The notes beneath the pieces were generated by a model. It saw only the letters and a program-made list of their open reading frames with translations, made no database searches and was not told the DNA's origin. A program made the position numbers and the translations under genes. A stretch of 64,000 nt of DNA, from contig CP133595.1 in NCBI GenBank assembly GCA_031200235.1, forward strand, positions 992,001 to 1,056,000, read 5' to 3'. Shown piece after piece: positions 44,548 through 56,705 of the stretch; position 1 is the stretch's first letter; every line of letters begins with the position of its first letter. The stretch comes from Cuniculiplasma divulgatum (lineage in GTDB: Archaea; Thermoplasmatota; Thermoplasmata; Thermoplasmatales; Thermoplasmataceae).

Positions 44548-46302
44548 ATGGCTGAAGAAGAAGTTATAGCTGAAAGATCTGATCGAAAATTAAGAATGAG
44601 CCTCAATACCTGGGACCTTCTATTCCTCAGTCTTGGTGGGATAATAGGTTCAGGATGGCTCTTTGCAGCGTACGCCGCTTCCTCAATCGCCGGTCCGGCC
44701 GCCATACTCTCATGGATTATTGGAGGTGTAATTGTGCTCATAATTGCATTGAATTATGCTGAGCTGGGTGCAATGATACCGAGGTCGGGTGCGATTGTTA
44801 GATATGGGCAGTACTCTCATGGGAATCTGGCAGGATATTTCATGGCGTGGGCATATTTCCTTTCCGCCGTGTCTGTTCCTGCAATTGAGGCAGAAGCTGT
44901 GGTGGAATATGCAAGTCCTTACATATCACACCTGTACAATGGTGTGGTTCTGCAACCTCTGGGTATACTGTTTGCCGCACTCCTGATGGTGTTTTTCTTC
45001 TTCCTGAACTACTTCGGGATAAGAGTCATGGGAAAGACAAATACAGGTATGACGTGGTGGAAGCTGATTCTACCACTGGTGACAATACTCCTGCTTATCT
45101 CCGTGAGGTTCGACCTTGCAAACTTTTCAACTATATTCTCTGGAACATTTCAGGGCGTGAGTGTAACATCATCCAGCTCAGGATTCATGCCATATGGCTT
45201 CGCTCCTGTAATGTCTGCAGTGGCCACATCAGGAATAGTGTTCTCGTTCCTTGGGTTCAGGCAGGGGCTTGACTATGGTGGAGAATCCAGGACTCCCCAG
45301 AGATCAATTCCTATTGCCACAATAGGTTCAGTTCTCATTGGCATACTGGTTTATGTTCTTCTGCAGGTTGCGTTCATAGGTTCCATTAACTTTGGGAAGC
45401 TGGGAATTCCCGAAGGCGCATGGGCACTTCTACAGGCCAATGCTTCAGGCGCATATATTACGCCAGCCATATCTTATCTTAATGGAGCTCCTTTTGCTTC
45501 AATTGCCTCATCGGTTGGCCTTGTCATGCTCACATACGTTCTGTTTGCAGATGCTTATGTTTCCCCAAGTGGAACTCTGAATGTATATCTCGGAACATCA
45601 ATGAGAACGCTCTATGGAACTGCTGCCCTGGGCTACCTTCCATCTTCCATGCTGAAGGTTGACCAGAAGAGGCGCATTCCAGTAATGCCGTTGATCGTGT
45701 CACTTATAGTTGGTATCGTATTCTTTGCACCGTTCCCAAGCTGGTACAAGTTAGTTGGTTTCATAACCAGTGCCACGGTATTCACGTACCTGATTGGGGG
45801 TCCGGCTCTGAGGTCACTGAGGAGAAACGCCAAAGAACTGAAGCGCCCATTCAAGCTTCCCGGATCATCAATCCTGGCTCCTCTGGCATTCATTGGCGCA
45901 TCACTTGTGGTTTACTGGTCAGGCTGGCCACTGGTTGGAGATCTTGCAATAGCAATTTTCATTGGGCTTGTTGTGTACGTGATATTCTTCCTGCTCAAGC
46001 AAAAGAATGACCCCACCAGGCAGAAGATACACACCTGGGAGTTCGTAAAGTCTGGCATCTGGGTTCCAGTGTACATACTGGTACTGTCTGCAGAATCATT
46101 CCTTGGTGAAACCGCACTTGGCGGTTCAAACCGTGTGCCCTATCCGTGGGATCTCATAATGGTCATAATTGTTGCAATTGCTTTCTACTTCTGGGCTGAG
46201 CACAGTGGTATACGAACTCAGGAAATAGAGGAGATTGTGACACTTGACTCGCAGTACCTGACTTCGGATGAGGAACCATTTGGCAGCAAAGGAGGGGCAT
46301 AA
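44548..46302 (+). CDS. APC-family amino acid permease
   Basis: 584-residue transporter with about 12-14 helices. The TM1 signature LSLGGIIGSGWLFAAYAAS (unwound Gly-rich helix that binds the substrate amino group) and the TM6 FSFLGFRQGLDYGGESRTPQRSIP block are typical of the APC superfamily. The ATG at 44548 is chosen over the upstream TTG by the TATA spacing. A 72-residue membrane protein gene follows with a strong Shine-Dalgarno sequence two bases after the stop region. Confidence 0.9.
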   Translation: MAEEEVIAERSDRKLRMSLNTWDLLFLSLGGIIGSGWLFAAYAASSIAGPAAILSWIIGGVIVLIIALNYAELGAMIPRSGAIVRYGQYSHGNLAGYFMAWAYFLSAVSVPAIEAEAVVEYASPYISHLYNGVVLQPLGILFAALLMVFFFFLNYFGIRVMGKTNTGMTWWKLILPLVTILLLISVRFDLANFSTIFSGTFQGVSVTSSSSGFMPYGFAPVMSAVATSGIVFSFLGFRQGLDYGGESRTPQRSIPIATIGSVLIGILVYVLLQVAFIGSINFGKLGIPEGAWALLQANASGAYITPAISYLNGAPFASIASSVGLVMLTYVLFADAYVSPSGTLNVYLGTSMRTLYGTAALGYLPSSMLKVDQKRRIPVMPLIVSLIVGIVFFAPFPSWYKLVGFITSATVFTYLIGGPALRSLRRNAKELKRPFKLPGSSILAPLAFIGASLVVYWSGWPLVGDLAIAIFIGLVVYVIFFLLKQKNDPTRQKIHTWEFVKSGIWVPVYILVLSAESFLGETALGGSNRVPYPWDLIMVIIVAIAFYFWAEHSGIRTQEIEEIVTLDSQYLTSDEEPFGSKGGA

Positions 46303-46303
46303 A

Positions 46304-46522
46304 ATGAACAAATATGTTTCCGGTGCACTGATCTCAATAGTAATAGGAGCTATAGGACTGGGATTGCTGATATATCAGACACTGCATACTACCAGCGTCG
46401 GCGTGGATGTGAATGTCATCCCACCCATTGGCATCCTCTACGCCTTCATCTTCGCAGCTGGAGTGATTGCTGCCATAGCGCTTATAAGCCTTAACTCAAA
46501 ATCAGCAGTAGTCAGGAAATAA
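46304..46522 (+). CDS. Two-TM small membrane protein
   Basis: 72 residues from the ATG preceded by GGAGGGG (46291-46297): helices at about 5-25 and 37-62 with a short external loop. Tight coupling to the permease suggests an accessory subunit or a stability partner; no family recognised. Confidence 0.65.
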   Translation: MNKYVSGALISIVIGAIGLGLLIYQTLHTTSVGVDVNVIPPIGILYAFIFAAGVIAAIALISLNSKSAVVRK

Positions 46523-46726
46523 TTCCATTCCTCATATTTTTTAGATTTATCTCGAACCTTTTTATTACAAATTTTTTTTCTTCACATTAAGTGTTCTGCA
46601 TCTTCATTTCAATAGAATAGGGCATATGTCTGGGAAAATCGGTCAAAAGAGAAATTCAGACCTGATTGTGAAAAACACGGTTAAAGAAAAATAAAAAAAC
46701 ACTCAATAAAATGAAAAGTTGGTAAC

Positions 46727-47158
46727 TTACGGTGTGATTTTTATGGCTCTTGTGGGGCACACGCTTTCGCATGCCATACAGAATATGCACTCGCTCTCTC
46801 TTACGGGATCGCACTTATCGGTTCTGTATTTGTCCCATTCCGGGGTACCCTTCTCTATCTTCTTGTCATTGCCGGTTCCCATCTGGCCAGGATTAAGCTC
46901 CCATTCATAAAGAGTCACAGGACATACATCCATGCATGCTCCATCAGCTATGCAGGTTTCCCAGTCCACTGCAACGTGTGAACCATGAATTCCCAGTTTC
47001 GTGGGGTAAGGCTTTCCAGCGGCATCCATTCTCTGCTTGCCTTCGGCCCTTACATCATGGTCATGATGCTTTCCAGTTACTGGGTAGTTAGCAGTATCTT
47101 CCAAAAAATTCTCATCAATTGGTTTGGGCTTGTAATCTAGTGTTTCCAGTTTGACCAA
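46727..47158 (-). CDS. zfx: Zinc-containing 7Fe ferredoxin
   Basis: 143-residue dicluster ferredoxin of the Sulfolobus/Thermoplasma type. The N-terminal extension holds zinc-ligand histidines (HHDHD at 31-35 and HGSH at 58-61). Cluster I has C69-x2-D72-x2-C75-x3-C79-P, where Asp replaces the second Cys, giving a 3Fe-4S centre; cluster II has C124, C127, C130 and C134-P for a 4Fe-4S centre. This is the main electron carrier for 2-oxoacid oxidoreductases in such archaea. TTG start with GGTGATC upstream and a minus-strand TTTATATAGG box near 47190. Confidence 0.94.
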   Translation of the reverse strand: MVKLETLDYKPKPIDENFLEDTANYPVTGKHHDHDVRAEGKQRMDAAGKPYPTKLGIHGSHVAVDWETCIADGACMDVCPVTLYEWELNPGQMGTGNDKKIEKGTPEWDKYRTDKCDPVRESECIFCMACESVCPTRAIKITP

Positions 47159-47292
47159 ATGATCACCTAATTCGATATCACCAGATTCCTATATAAATTA
47201 TCTGGTAAACCCGCTTAGGAGGATTTCTAAAAACCCCATAATTATTGCCTAAATCACAGCAACATTTATTCATGAAATAGCCATGTTGCAAT

Positions 47293-48222
47293 ATGAGCAG
47301 TCTTCTTGATGAAGCACTTAAGGAGAAATACCGCCTTAGCGGTATTCATGATCCTCTGGCATACATGAAGGATGCAATAGACTGGTCTGTCTTTCCTAAT
47401 CTTTTGGAAGATCTCTATCACAACCAGACCGACCAGGGAGGAAGACCAAATATACCTGTAACCACGATGGTGAAAGTTCTCTTCCTCCAGAGCATGTATA
47501 ACATGGTTGATGAACAGGCTGAAACACTCATACGTGACCGTATCTCTTTCATGAATTTTCTTGATTATCCTGATCTGTTGCCGGATGCAAAGACAATATG
47601 GTTCTTCAGGGAAAGGCTTTCCAAAACCGGCAGGGATCGTATAATCTGGAATGAATTACAGAGACAGATTGAATTGAGAGGGATCAAGGTGAAGCGTGGA
47701 TCTGTACAGGATGCTACATTCATAACTGCAGATCCCGGACATTCTAAGCATGAAGGTCCATGAACCGAAGGAAAGACCAGGAGATCCAAGGATGGATCCT
47801 TCACAAAGAAGAACAACAAGACATTCTTCGGTTTCAAGGGCCATACAATTGTGGATGACAATAAGATACCGATCCTGCGTTCATATGCTGTCACAACCGC
47901 AAAGGATCATGACACAGCAATAGATCTGTCAAAAACTGGCATTACCGTGTACAGAGATAAGGGATATTTTGGAAATGATCCGAAGGGAATCAATGGAACA
48001 ATGGATAGAGCTGTGAGAGGGCACAAGCTCCCCATTGAATCTGTCCGCAGGAACCTCAGGATATCAAGGAAGAGATCACTTGTGGAATATCCATACGCAG
48101 TGATTAAGAGGGTATTCCACTTTGGCCATGTTCTTGTCACTACCATAAGAAGGGTGAGGGTCAAATTCATGTTCGCATGTTTTGCATACAATTTACATGC
48201 TGTAAAGATCTTGCAGGGATAG
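47293..48222 (+). pseudogene. IS5-family transposase interrupted by a nonsense codon
   Basis: A single frame of 310 codons with one in-frame TGA at codon 157 (47761-47763). Before it: the N-terminal DUF772-type domain (RPNIPVTTMVKVLFLQSMYN) and the first catalytic Asp (VQDATFITAD). After it: FFGFKGHTIVDD, TVYRDKGYFGNDPKG (second Asp) and SLVEYPYAVIKRVF (Glu). A C-to-T change of CGA to TGA would explain it. Otherwise intact, so recently inactivated. Terminal repeats were not identified. Confidence 0.9.
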
Positions 48223-48566
48223 CGTAAGCTGTCGAAATTTCCATGAAAACATGGAAGATTAGGAAATGAATGGAGACAAAATTAGGTAAATACTTCTGTT
48301 TGCACGCGAATAATCATTTTTTGCCCTGAGATCACAAAATTATACAAGTTATTCGAAATTCTCTTAGGTTTTTCCGGATCACGATCATAAATTGCCCTTT
48401 TCTTGCAATGCTGGTCGGTAGGTGTCCAATCCAGGTTATCTCAATATGACAAAATCTCAATTCAGATATCTCACATTTTGTCAGGAAATGGAAAGAGATT
48501 CATAACCAGAGTTCCAACGGTATTAATTTCTGATAAAAATTTATGTTATGGTGTAATATCCCATGT
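48223..48566. other. Intergenic after IS remnant, purM upstream region
   Basis: No gene. Contains an inverted repeat TGACAAAAT (48447-48455) / ATTTTGTCA (48475-48483) with a 19-base spacer, about 50 bases ahead of the purM TATA (GATAAAAATTTATG, about 48532-48545). Confidence 0.4.
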
Positions 48567-49583
48567 ATGCCTAAAAGCGAGCCTCAGGTAATTAACCGGA
48601 AAGCTGTAGGAGATTTTGTTAGCTCATTCATAAGGCAACTGAAATACAAGCGTGAGGATTTCAAGACCATCGGAACGTTCGGTGGATTCACTTCTCTGAT
48701 AGATCTGGGTAATTTTGCCGTCTCACTCAACAATGACGGTGTGGGTACCAAGACAATCATTGCTGAAGAGGCGCAGAGGTACGACACCATAGGTATTGAT
48801 TGCATAGCAATGAATGTAAACGATGCCATAACGGCTGGAGCGGAGCCAATTGCAATGGTGGATTATATATCCCTTCGGGAGCCGGATGCAGAAATGGCAA
48901 AGAATCTGGGAACAGGCTTCAATGTTGGAGCTCAGATGTCCAACATCACCATTGTTGGAGGCGAAACCGCAATCGTGCCTGACCTCATCAATCATATAGA
49001 TATTTCCGGGACGTCTCTCGGGATTGTCCAGAAATCGCAAATAATTAATGGAGAGAAAATTCATGACGGGGACCTTATATTCGCTCTTCAGAGCAGCGGT
49101 CTTCATTCCAACGGTTACACAACAGTGAGAAAAATAATCAAGGATAATGAGCTTGGTTTAATGGATAAGTTTCCCGGTGATACAAAGAAGACGGTTGATG
49201 TTTTGCTGGAACCCACCAGGATATATGTTAGGGAAATTCTGGACATAATGAATATAGTCAATATCAAGGGGATGGCAAACATTACTGGTGGTGGAATAAA
49301 GAACCTTACAAGGATGAAAGACATGAAGTACGTCATCTCTGATCCCATAGAGCCCCAGAATGTATTCAAGAAACTCATGGAAATGGGGCAGCTTTCCTAC
49401 GAACAGATGTATGAAATTTTCAACATGGGTATGGGATATGTAATAGTTGTTGATCCGGAAAGCAGGATTGATTTCATGAGCACCCTCAGGAACAGGGTGC
49501 ATTTCAAGGAAATTGGTCACGTGGAAAACGGTTCCGGAATAGAAATACCTTCGCTGGAACTGAATTATTCCGGTTACTACTGA
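48567..49583 (+). CDS. purM: Phosphoribosylformylglycinamidine cyclo-ligase (AIR synthetase)
   Basis: Fifth step of purine synthesis, converting FGAM to AIR. 338 residues with NNDGVGTKTIIAEEAQRYDTIGIDCIAMNVNDAITAGAEPIAMVDYI, NITIVGGETAIVP and LQSSGLHSNGYT, the standard PurM motifs. Start ATG 48567 (MPKSEPQ) fits leaderless transcription from the TATA box; an ATG eight codons earlier lies too close to the TATA. Confidence 0.95.
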   Translation: MPKSEPQVINRKAVGDFVSSFIRQLKYKREDFKTIGTFGGFTSLIDLGNFAVSLNNDGVGTKTIIAEEAQRYDTIGIDCIAMNVNDAITAGAEPIAMVDYISLREPDAEMAKNLGTGFNVGAQMSNITIVGGETAIVPDLINHIDISGTSLGIVQKSQIINGEKIHDGDLIFALQSSGLHSNGYTTVRKIIKDNELGLMDKFPGDTKKTVDVLLEPTRIYVREILDIMNIVNIKGMANITGGGIKNLTRMKDMKYVISDPIEPQNVFKKLMEMGQLSYEQMYEIFNMGMGYVIVVDPESRIDFMSTLRNRVHFKEIGHVENGSGIEIPSLELNYSGYY

Positions 49584-49657
49584 TTTTTCTATATTTAAGC
49601 ATTTTTGTCTGAATTTGATACAGTTAAGTTAAATTATTGATTTGAATACAAGGTATT

Positions 49658-50008
49658 ATGAAAATAGTAGCTGTTGTGGACGAAGAGAATTACGTTACAC
49701 CCCTGGAGTATGGAAACTCCATAATGCTCATAGATGACGAGAGCAAGCAGATAAAGGAATACGAGAACCCGGGTTTCGGCTCCCCATATGGAGGAAAGGA
49801 AAGATGCATGCAGGGAATACTTTCACTGAAACCTGATGCAATCGTTGTGAAGGAAGGTGTCCTCTGCCCTGGATCTTATCACATGTCCCTGGGAAAAATG
49901 AAGTACATTCCGGTAGACGAGGAAAAACTTGACGATATAATGAAGAATCTTCCTGAACTAAAGGAAAAGGCAGTGGACGAACTGGCCTTTGAAATGTTCC
50001 GTGAGTAA
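49658..50008 (+). CDS. NifX/NafY-like (dinitrogenase cofactor fold) protein
   Basis: 116 residues beginning MKIVAVVDEENYVTPLEYGNSIMLIDDESKQIKEYEN, similar to the RNase H-like domain of NifX/NifB-type cofactor proteins widespread in archaea without nitrogenase. A cysteine-bearing C-terminal half (CMQGILSLKPDAIVVKEGVLCPGSYHM) follows. Exact role unknown; weak match. Confidence 0.5.
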   Translation: MKIVAVVDEENYVTPLEYGNSIMLIDDESKQIKEYENPGFGSPYGGKERCMQGILSLKPDAIVVKEGVLCPGSYHMSLGKMKYIPVDEEKLDDIMKNLPELKEKAVDELAFEMFRE

Positions 50009-50013
50009 AATTT

Positions 50014-50634
50014 TCAGAGCTTGTTTTCCAGATAATACTTTATTATTTTCTTTACGCCTCTTCTAAGGACATCCGACAGGGATGCAGGCGACACATCAAT
50101 CTGTTTAGCGATCTCTGTTAGGGACATTTTCCTGTCCGGATCGAAATAACCCTTCTCATAAGCTTCCTTGATTATTTCTTTTTCCCTCTCTGTCAGGATT
50201 TCTGAACTTTCCAGGTGCGTTTCAAGGATCAGGGGGTTCAGGCCCGCTTCCTGCAGGTCCTTTTCAAGGATCTTGAGTTTTACAGGATTCTGAAGGAGAA
50301 CACGGTAGAGTATCTTATTTCCCGTAAGTGCCTTGGTGCTTATCACCACAAGCTGTGAGGAGGCGAAAAACCTGCAGGCCGAACAGCTTCGAGACTCAGC
50401 CCAGAAACCATTCTTCCCAACTCGTATGACGTTTGTTGAAAGCTTTCTCAGGTCTGATCCCACCATGTCCACGTCCGAGTCCACAGTTACATGGTGCAAG
50501 GTAAGGTCTTCACCTATTCGGAGTCTTTCAACCGAGGCCTTTGCACCAACGGTGTTGACGTAGTTTGTTATGAGACAGTCTGACCTGGTCACTTCAATCA
50601 GTGCCTCCACTGCACCCTTATCTTTCAGGGACAC
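50014..50634 (-). CDS. Bat-type HTH-10 transcriptional regulator
   Basis: 206 residues with a sensor-like N-terminal half and a C-terminal bacterio-opsin-activator HTH: LTEREKEIIKEAYEKGYFDPDRKMSLTEIAKQIDVSPASLSDVLRRGVKKIIKYYL. That domain is specific to archaea. The N-terminal half contains a Cys pair (SCSACRFF) that might sense metal or redox state. Target unknown. Confidence 0.85.
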   Translation of the reverse strand: MSLKDKGAVEALIEVTRSDCLITNYVNTVGAKASVERLRIGEDLTLHHVTVDSDVDMVGSDLRKLSTNVIRVGKNGFWAESRSCSACRFFASSQLVVISTKALTGNKILYRVLLQNPVKLKILEKDLQEAGLNPLILETHLESSEILTEREKEIIKEAYEKGYFDPDRKMSLTEIAKQIDVSPASLSDVLRRGVKKIIKYYLENKL

Positions 50635-50695
50635 TTCGATCTATTCCTTATCCCACAAGTGATAAAACTGTTTTCATTCCGGGCAGTGAATGCCC

Positions 50696-51295
50696 TTAAG
50701 AATCGGGATCGCGCTTCTCTATGGCATGAGCATATCCATAGATAGTAGAGGCAACAATGTGGGCCAACCTTACCGGTTCGGGTAAGATTCCATCTCCCAA
50801 AGTTCTCAGAAGTAGTTTTCTCGCGTCTTCATGGGTCATTCCTGCATAATTTGCTGTAATCTCGGCTCCACCAAGGTTCATGGAATCAGGATTGATTTTT
50901 CTCAGAGTACTTTCCTTGATGAAAGCATCACGCTCATATTTGCGAATGGCCATAATCATTGCCCTTATGTCGGGCTTGCCCTTTCTTACGGAGAGAAAAG
51001 GCACACCAGTCCTTCCGTAAAATTCTTCTGGATCCAGGATGTTGAAACCTGCGAATGTAATCCCCTCTGACATTACAACAGAGGGCCGGATCTTCAGCAT
51101 ATCCATAAGACCTGAAATTTTTCCTGTAACATCGCCTCCGTCGATTGATAAGGAATCCGCAGCAATATTCTCTATCTTCCCATCAAGGCGCATGAGGACA
51201 CCGACTATGGGGCACACTTTATCCACCCCTCTGACAAATGGGCCATCATCCACCCCGAGAATCCGCAGATCCTTCGCAAAATTAATCTGAATCAA
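50696..51295 (-). CDS. DUF99 family protein
   Basis: 199-residue archaeal conserved protein. RILGVDDGPF near the N-terminus, GVLMRLDGKIE and SIDGGDVTGKIS, and VVMSEGITFAGFNILDPEEFYGRTGVPFLSV match DUF99, which shares the endonuclease V-like fold with acidic residues in DDG and DG. Function not established. Confidence 0.85.
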   Translation of the reverse strand: MIQINFAKDLRILGVDDGPFVRGVDKVCPIVGVLMRLDGKIENIAADSLSIDGGDVTGKISGLMDMLKIRPSVVMSEGITFAGFNILDPEEFYGRTGVPFLSVRKGKPDIRAMIMAIRKYERDAFIKESTLRKINPDSMNLGGAEITANYAGMTHEDARKLLLRTLGDGILPEPVRLAHIVASTIYGYAHAIEKRDPDS

Positions 51296-51602
51296 TGGTT
51301 TTCATCACACCCGTTGATTATGGAGACCCGAAAGTAGAATTTTAACAATGCGATTTTCAAGTACCTGAAATCGAAAAGGGAGACCAAAAATGACCTTCAC
51401 TTGAAAATATGCATATTTATAGCCTTATTTTAAACGTCTATATATACACCAGGTGCAGGGCCAACCGCATTCACCAAAATGCTTATATCGGGGCTTACTA
51501 TTCCAAGTCTACGCACTTCAAATGCACCTCTTAAGTGAAATTAAGAGGGAAGGGTTAGAGGCAATATTGCCGATGAAACCAGATTTCCGTTTACAGTAAT
51601 AT
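51296..51602. other. 23S rRNA leader region
   Basis: About 300 bp without genes, holding the promoters, a CTCTTAA...TTAAGAG hairpin (about 51529-51548), the GGCAATATTGCC palindrome and the 5' arm of the processing stem (51579-51589). Confidence 0.5.
51434..51448 (+). promoter_or_regulatory. 23S rRNA promoter (TATA box)
   Basis: ACGTCTATATATAC, a near-ideal TATA box about 160 bases before the mature 23S. A second, weaker one (GCTTATATCGG, near 51481-51491) lies closer. Confidence 0.6.
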
Positions 51603-54522
<2,920 letters not shown>

Positions 54523-54560
54523 TGCTAAGGTCCGGAAATCTGGTATAATACCCTTGTGCG

Positions 54561-54578
54561 TATTTTTAATTTTTTTGA
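54561..54578 (+). terminator. T-rich terminator after 23S rRNA
   Basis: TATTTTTAATTTTTTTG follows the 3' processing stem; typical archaeal terminator. Confidence 0.5.
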
Positions 54579-54668
54579 ATTTCAAGTCAATGTGCTGATT
54601 CCACTCAATTCAAAAAAGATGAAGATTTGACAGTCTCAACCAGAAATTAAAGGAATTGTGGAAAAAAT

Positions 54669-55520
54669 TTACCGGACAGTGGACCGTTTTTCCATCACAT
54701 TAAGGAGGTTCTCTGTTACCTTATTGAAAGCTTCTGCTATGGCGTTGCTCTGGCTTACAGAAGGCACTCCGTTATCGGAGCTCTCAACTATTTCTGTGTA
54801 CAGGGGAATCCTGCCCAGGAATGGTACGTTATATTTTCTGGCAGCCTCTTCCCCTCCTCCTTTCTTGAAGATATTCACTGTTTCGCCGCAGTGCGGGCAG
54901 ACAAAACCGCTCATGTTCTCCACTAGCCCCAGAACCTTCAGTTTCATCTGTGAGGCGAAGTTGATGGCCTTCTTTGCATCCAGCAGGGCAACATCCTGTG
55001 GAGTCACAACCACAACGACACCTTCAACATCAGGAACTATCTGGGCAACACTCAGTGCCTCGTCACCTGTTCCTGGAGGCATATCCATTATGACAAAGTC
55101 CCTTTCCCCCCAGGCAACATCCTCAAGGAACTGCTGCAGTGCCTTGTGCCTCAGTGCTCCTCTCCATATGACTGCAGTGTCTTCTGTGGGAAGAAGAAAT
55201 CCCATGGATATGACATCGACATTGTATTTAGTCTTCACCGGAAGGATCTTGCCTTCCTCGTTGACATCAACCTTTTCGTCTGAGACCCCCAGCATTTTTG
55301 GATCATCAGGCCCATTTATATCCGCATCAATGAGCCCAACCTTGTAGTTTTTGGCCAGGGAAACAGCCAGATTCACCGATATTGTGGATTTGCCCACTCC
55401 CCCTTTCCCGCTCATCACCATTATTGTATGCTTCACACCCTTGTATTTCGTTGACTTTGGTGGAGGCCCTATTATTGGCTGCGGTGGTGGCTGGTTCATT
55501 TTTATTGTTCCGGTTGGCAT
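54669..55520 (-). CDS. Mrp/NBP35-type Fe-S carrier ATPase
   Basis: 283-residue P-loop ATPase that carries Fe-S clusters to apoproteins. Deviant Walker A SGKGGVGKST (37-46), Walker B GLIDADINGPDDPKML, switch DFVIMDMPPGTGD and the cluster-binding C208-x2-C211 (VCPHCGE). Convergent with 23S and divergent from the HIT protein gene. Confidence 0.95.
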   Translation of the reverse strand: MPTGTIKMNQPPPQPIIGPPPKSTKYKGVKHTIMVMSGKGGVGKSTISVNLAVSLAKNYKVGLIDADINGPDDPKMLGVSDEKVDVNEEGKILPVKTKYNVDVISMGFLLPTEDTAVIWRGALRHKALQQFLEDVAWGERDFVIMDMPPGTGDEALSVAQIVPDVEGVVVVVTPQDVALLDAKKAINFASQMKLKVLGLVENMSGFVCPHCGETVNIFKKGGGEEAARKYNVPFLGRIPLYTEIVESSDNGVPSVSQSNAIAEAFNKVTENLLNVMEKRSTVR

Positions 55521-55607
55521 AATTCCGAATTGCAGATTCGTATTTTAGCCTGAGCATCTTTACAGGTGCGACAATTCTATTAATCCTGTCGTTTTATTCT
55601 GCTCTGG

Positions 55608-56051
55608 ATGTACAGTGAAAATTGCGTATTCTGCCGTGATGTTATCAGGGACAGGAAGGCATCCATAGTCTATGAAAATGACAGTGTGATTGCGTTTATG
55701 GACATTGCTCCCGTTGAACCCGGACATGTACTGGTTGTTCCCAAGGATCATTATGTGAACATAATGGATATAGATGAACCGGTGTATCTGGAGGTCCACA
55801 GGGTTACCAGAATGATTTCACCGGCAGTTGTAAGGGCTGTGGGGGCGGACGCGGTGAACATAGGGCAGAACAATGGCGCCTGTGCGAACCAGAGAGTATT
55901 CCACTACCATGTCCACATAATCCCGCGATTCTGCAGCAGGGAACTGAACTGGGGCCGAAAGGCGGTTGAAGATGAGGAACTGGAACAGATGGCAGTCCTC
56001 ATCAGGAATGAGATAGCAGATCACGATGGCAGGATTCCGGAACTGCGATAA
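55608..56051 (+). CDS. HIT family nucleotide hydrolase
   Basis: 147-residue histidine-triad protein. CVFC (6-9) is the N-terminal zinc-type pair found in many HIT proteins; VEPGHVLVVPKDHYVNI and the triad FHYHVHIIPRF (about 98-106) give the catalytic histidines. Likely an adenosine 5'-monophosphoramidase or dinucleoside polyphosphate hydrolase. First of a run with the regulator and LysRS genes. Confidence 0.93.
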   Translation: MYSENCVFCRDVIRDRKASIVYENDSVIAFMDIAPVEPGHVLVVPKDHYVNIMDIDEPVYLEVHRVTRMISPAVVRAVGADAVNIGQNNGACANQRVFHYHVHIIPRFCSRELNWGRKAVEDEELEQMAVLIRNEIADHDGRIPELR

Positions 56052-56103
56052 TGTATAATATAATCTTTTACCTTACCATGCAAGGGGATCTCAAGGGATT
56101 AAG

Positions 56104-56700
56104 ATGAAGAGCATAGAAGAGCTATACAAGAGAGCGCTTGACCTGAAAAACAAGGGAATGTCAGATAAGGAAATCTCAACAGAGCTTCACCTTTCAGTGG
56201 GAACAGTCACGTGGCTGCTCAGCAAGGAATTTTTCAAGGAATCAAAGATACAGGATGTCAGGATTGGCTGGAGATCCATAGGTGTTACAGGAGAACGTAT
56301 CAATGCAATTGCCAGCATTATAGCCGACATAATAGAGGAGGAATCCGGAAATGGTGATTATGAAGTGGATGCCATTCTGGGAATCACAATCAACGGCATT
56401 CCCCTGGCAACAATGGTGTCCTACATCCTTGGCCGTGAACTCATAGTGTATCGGCCCCACCCCAACAGAAAGGAAGGATTCTTCAGCAGCAACTATGCAT
56501 CAGTTAAGGGAAAGAATGTTGTCATTATTGACGATGTGGTGAGCACAGGGGAAACCATGAAGAGAGCCATCATGGATACCAAGAATGAAGGCGGTACACC
56601 CGTGCTGGCTGTGGTCCTTGCTTCAAAGCTGAACGGTGACGACATTGCCGACGTGAAGATACGTTCAATACTGAGAACCAGCCTTGTTGGTGGAATGTAA
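56104..56700 (+). CDS. PRTase-type transcriptional regulator (GfcR-like)
   Basis: 198 residues: N-terminal HTH ([31 protein letters not shown]) and a phosphoribosyltransferase domain with the PRPP loop [14 protein letters not shown] (139-152). Known as orotate PRTase-like proteins in archaea, where the haloarchaeal GfcR controls sugar metabolism. It lacks a full orotate site, so a regulator that senses a sugar phosphate or PRPP is the better view. Confidence 0.88.
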   Translation: MKSIEELYKRALDLKNKGMSDKEISTELHLSVGTVTWLLSKEFFKESKIQDVRIGWRSIGVTGERINAIASIIADIIEEESGNGDYEVDAILGITINGIPLATMVSYILGRELIVYRPHPNRKEGFFSSNYASVKGKNVVIIDDVVSTGETMKRAIMDTKNEGGTPVLAVVLASKLNGDDIADVKIRSILRTSLVGGM

Positions 56701-56705
56701 GGAAT

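Noticed and set aside
47159-48566. Terminal inverted repeats for the second IS
   Set aside because: No convincing complementary ends or target duplication found by eye.
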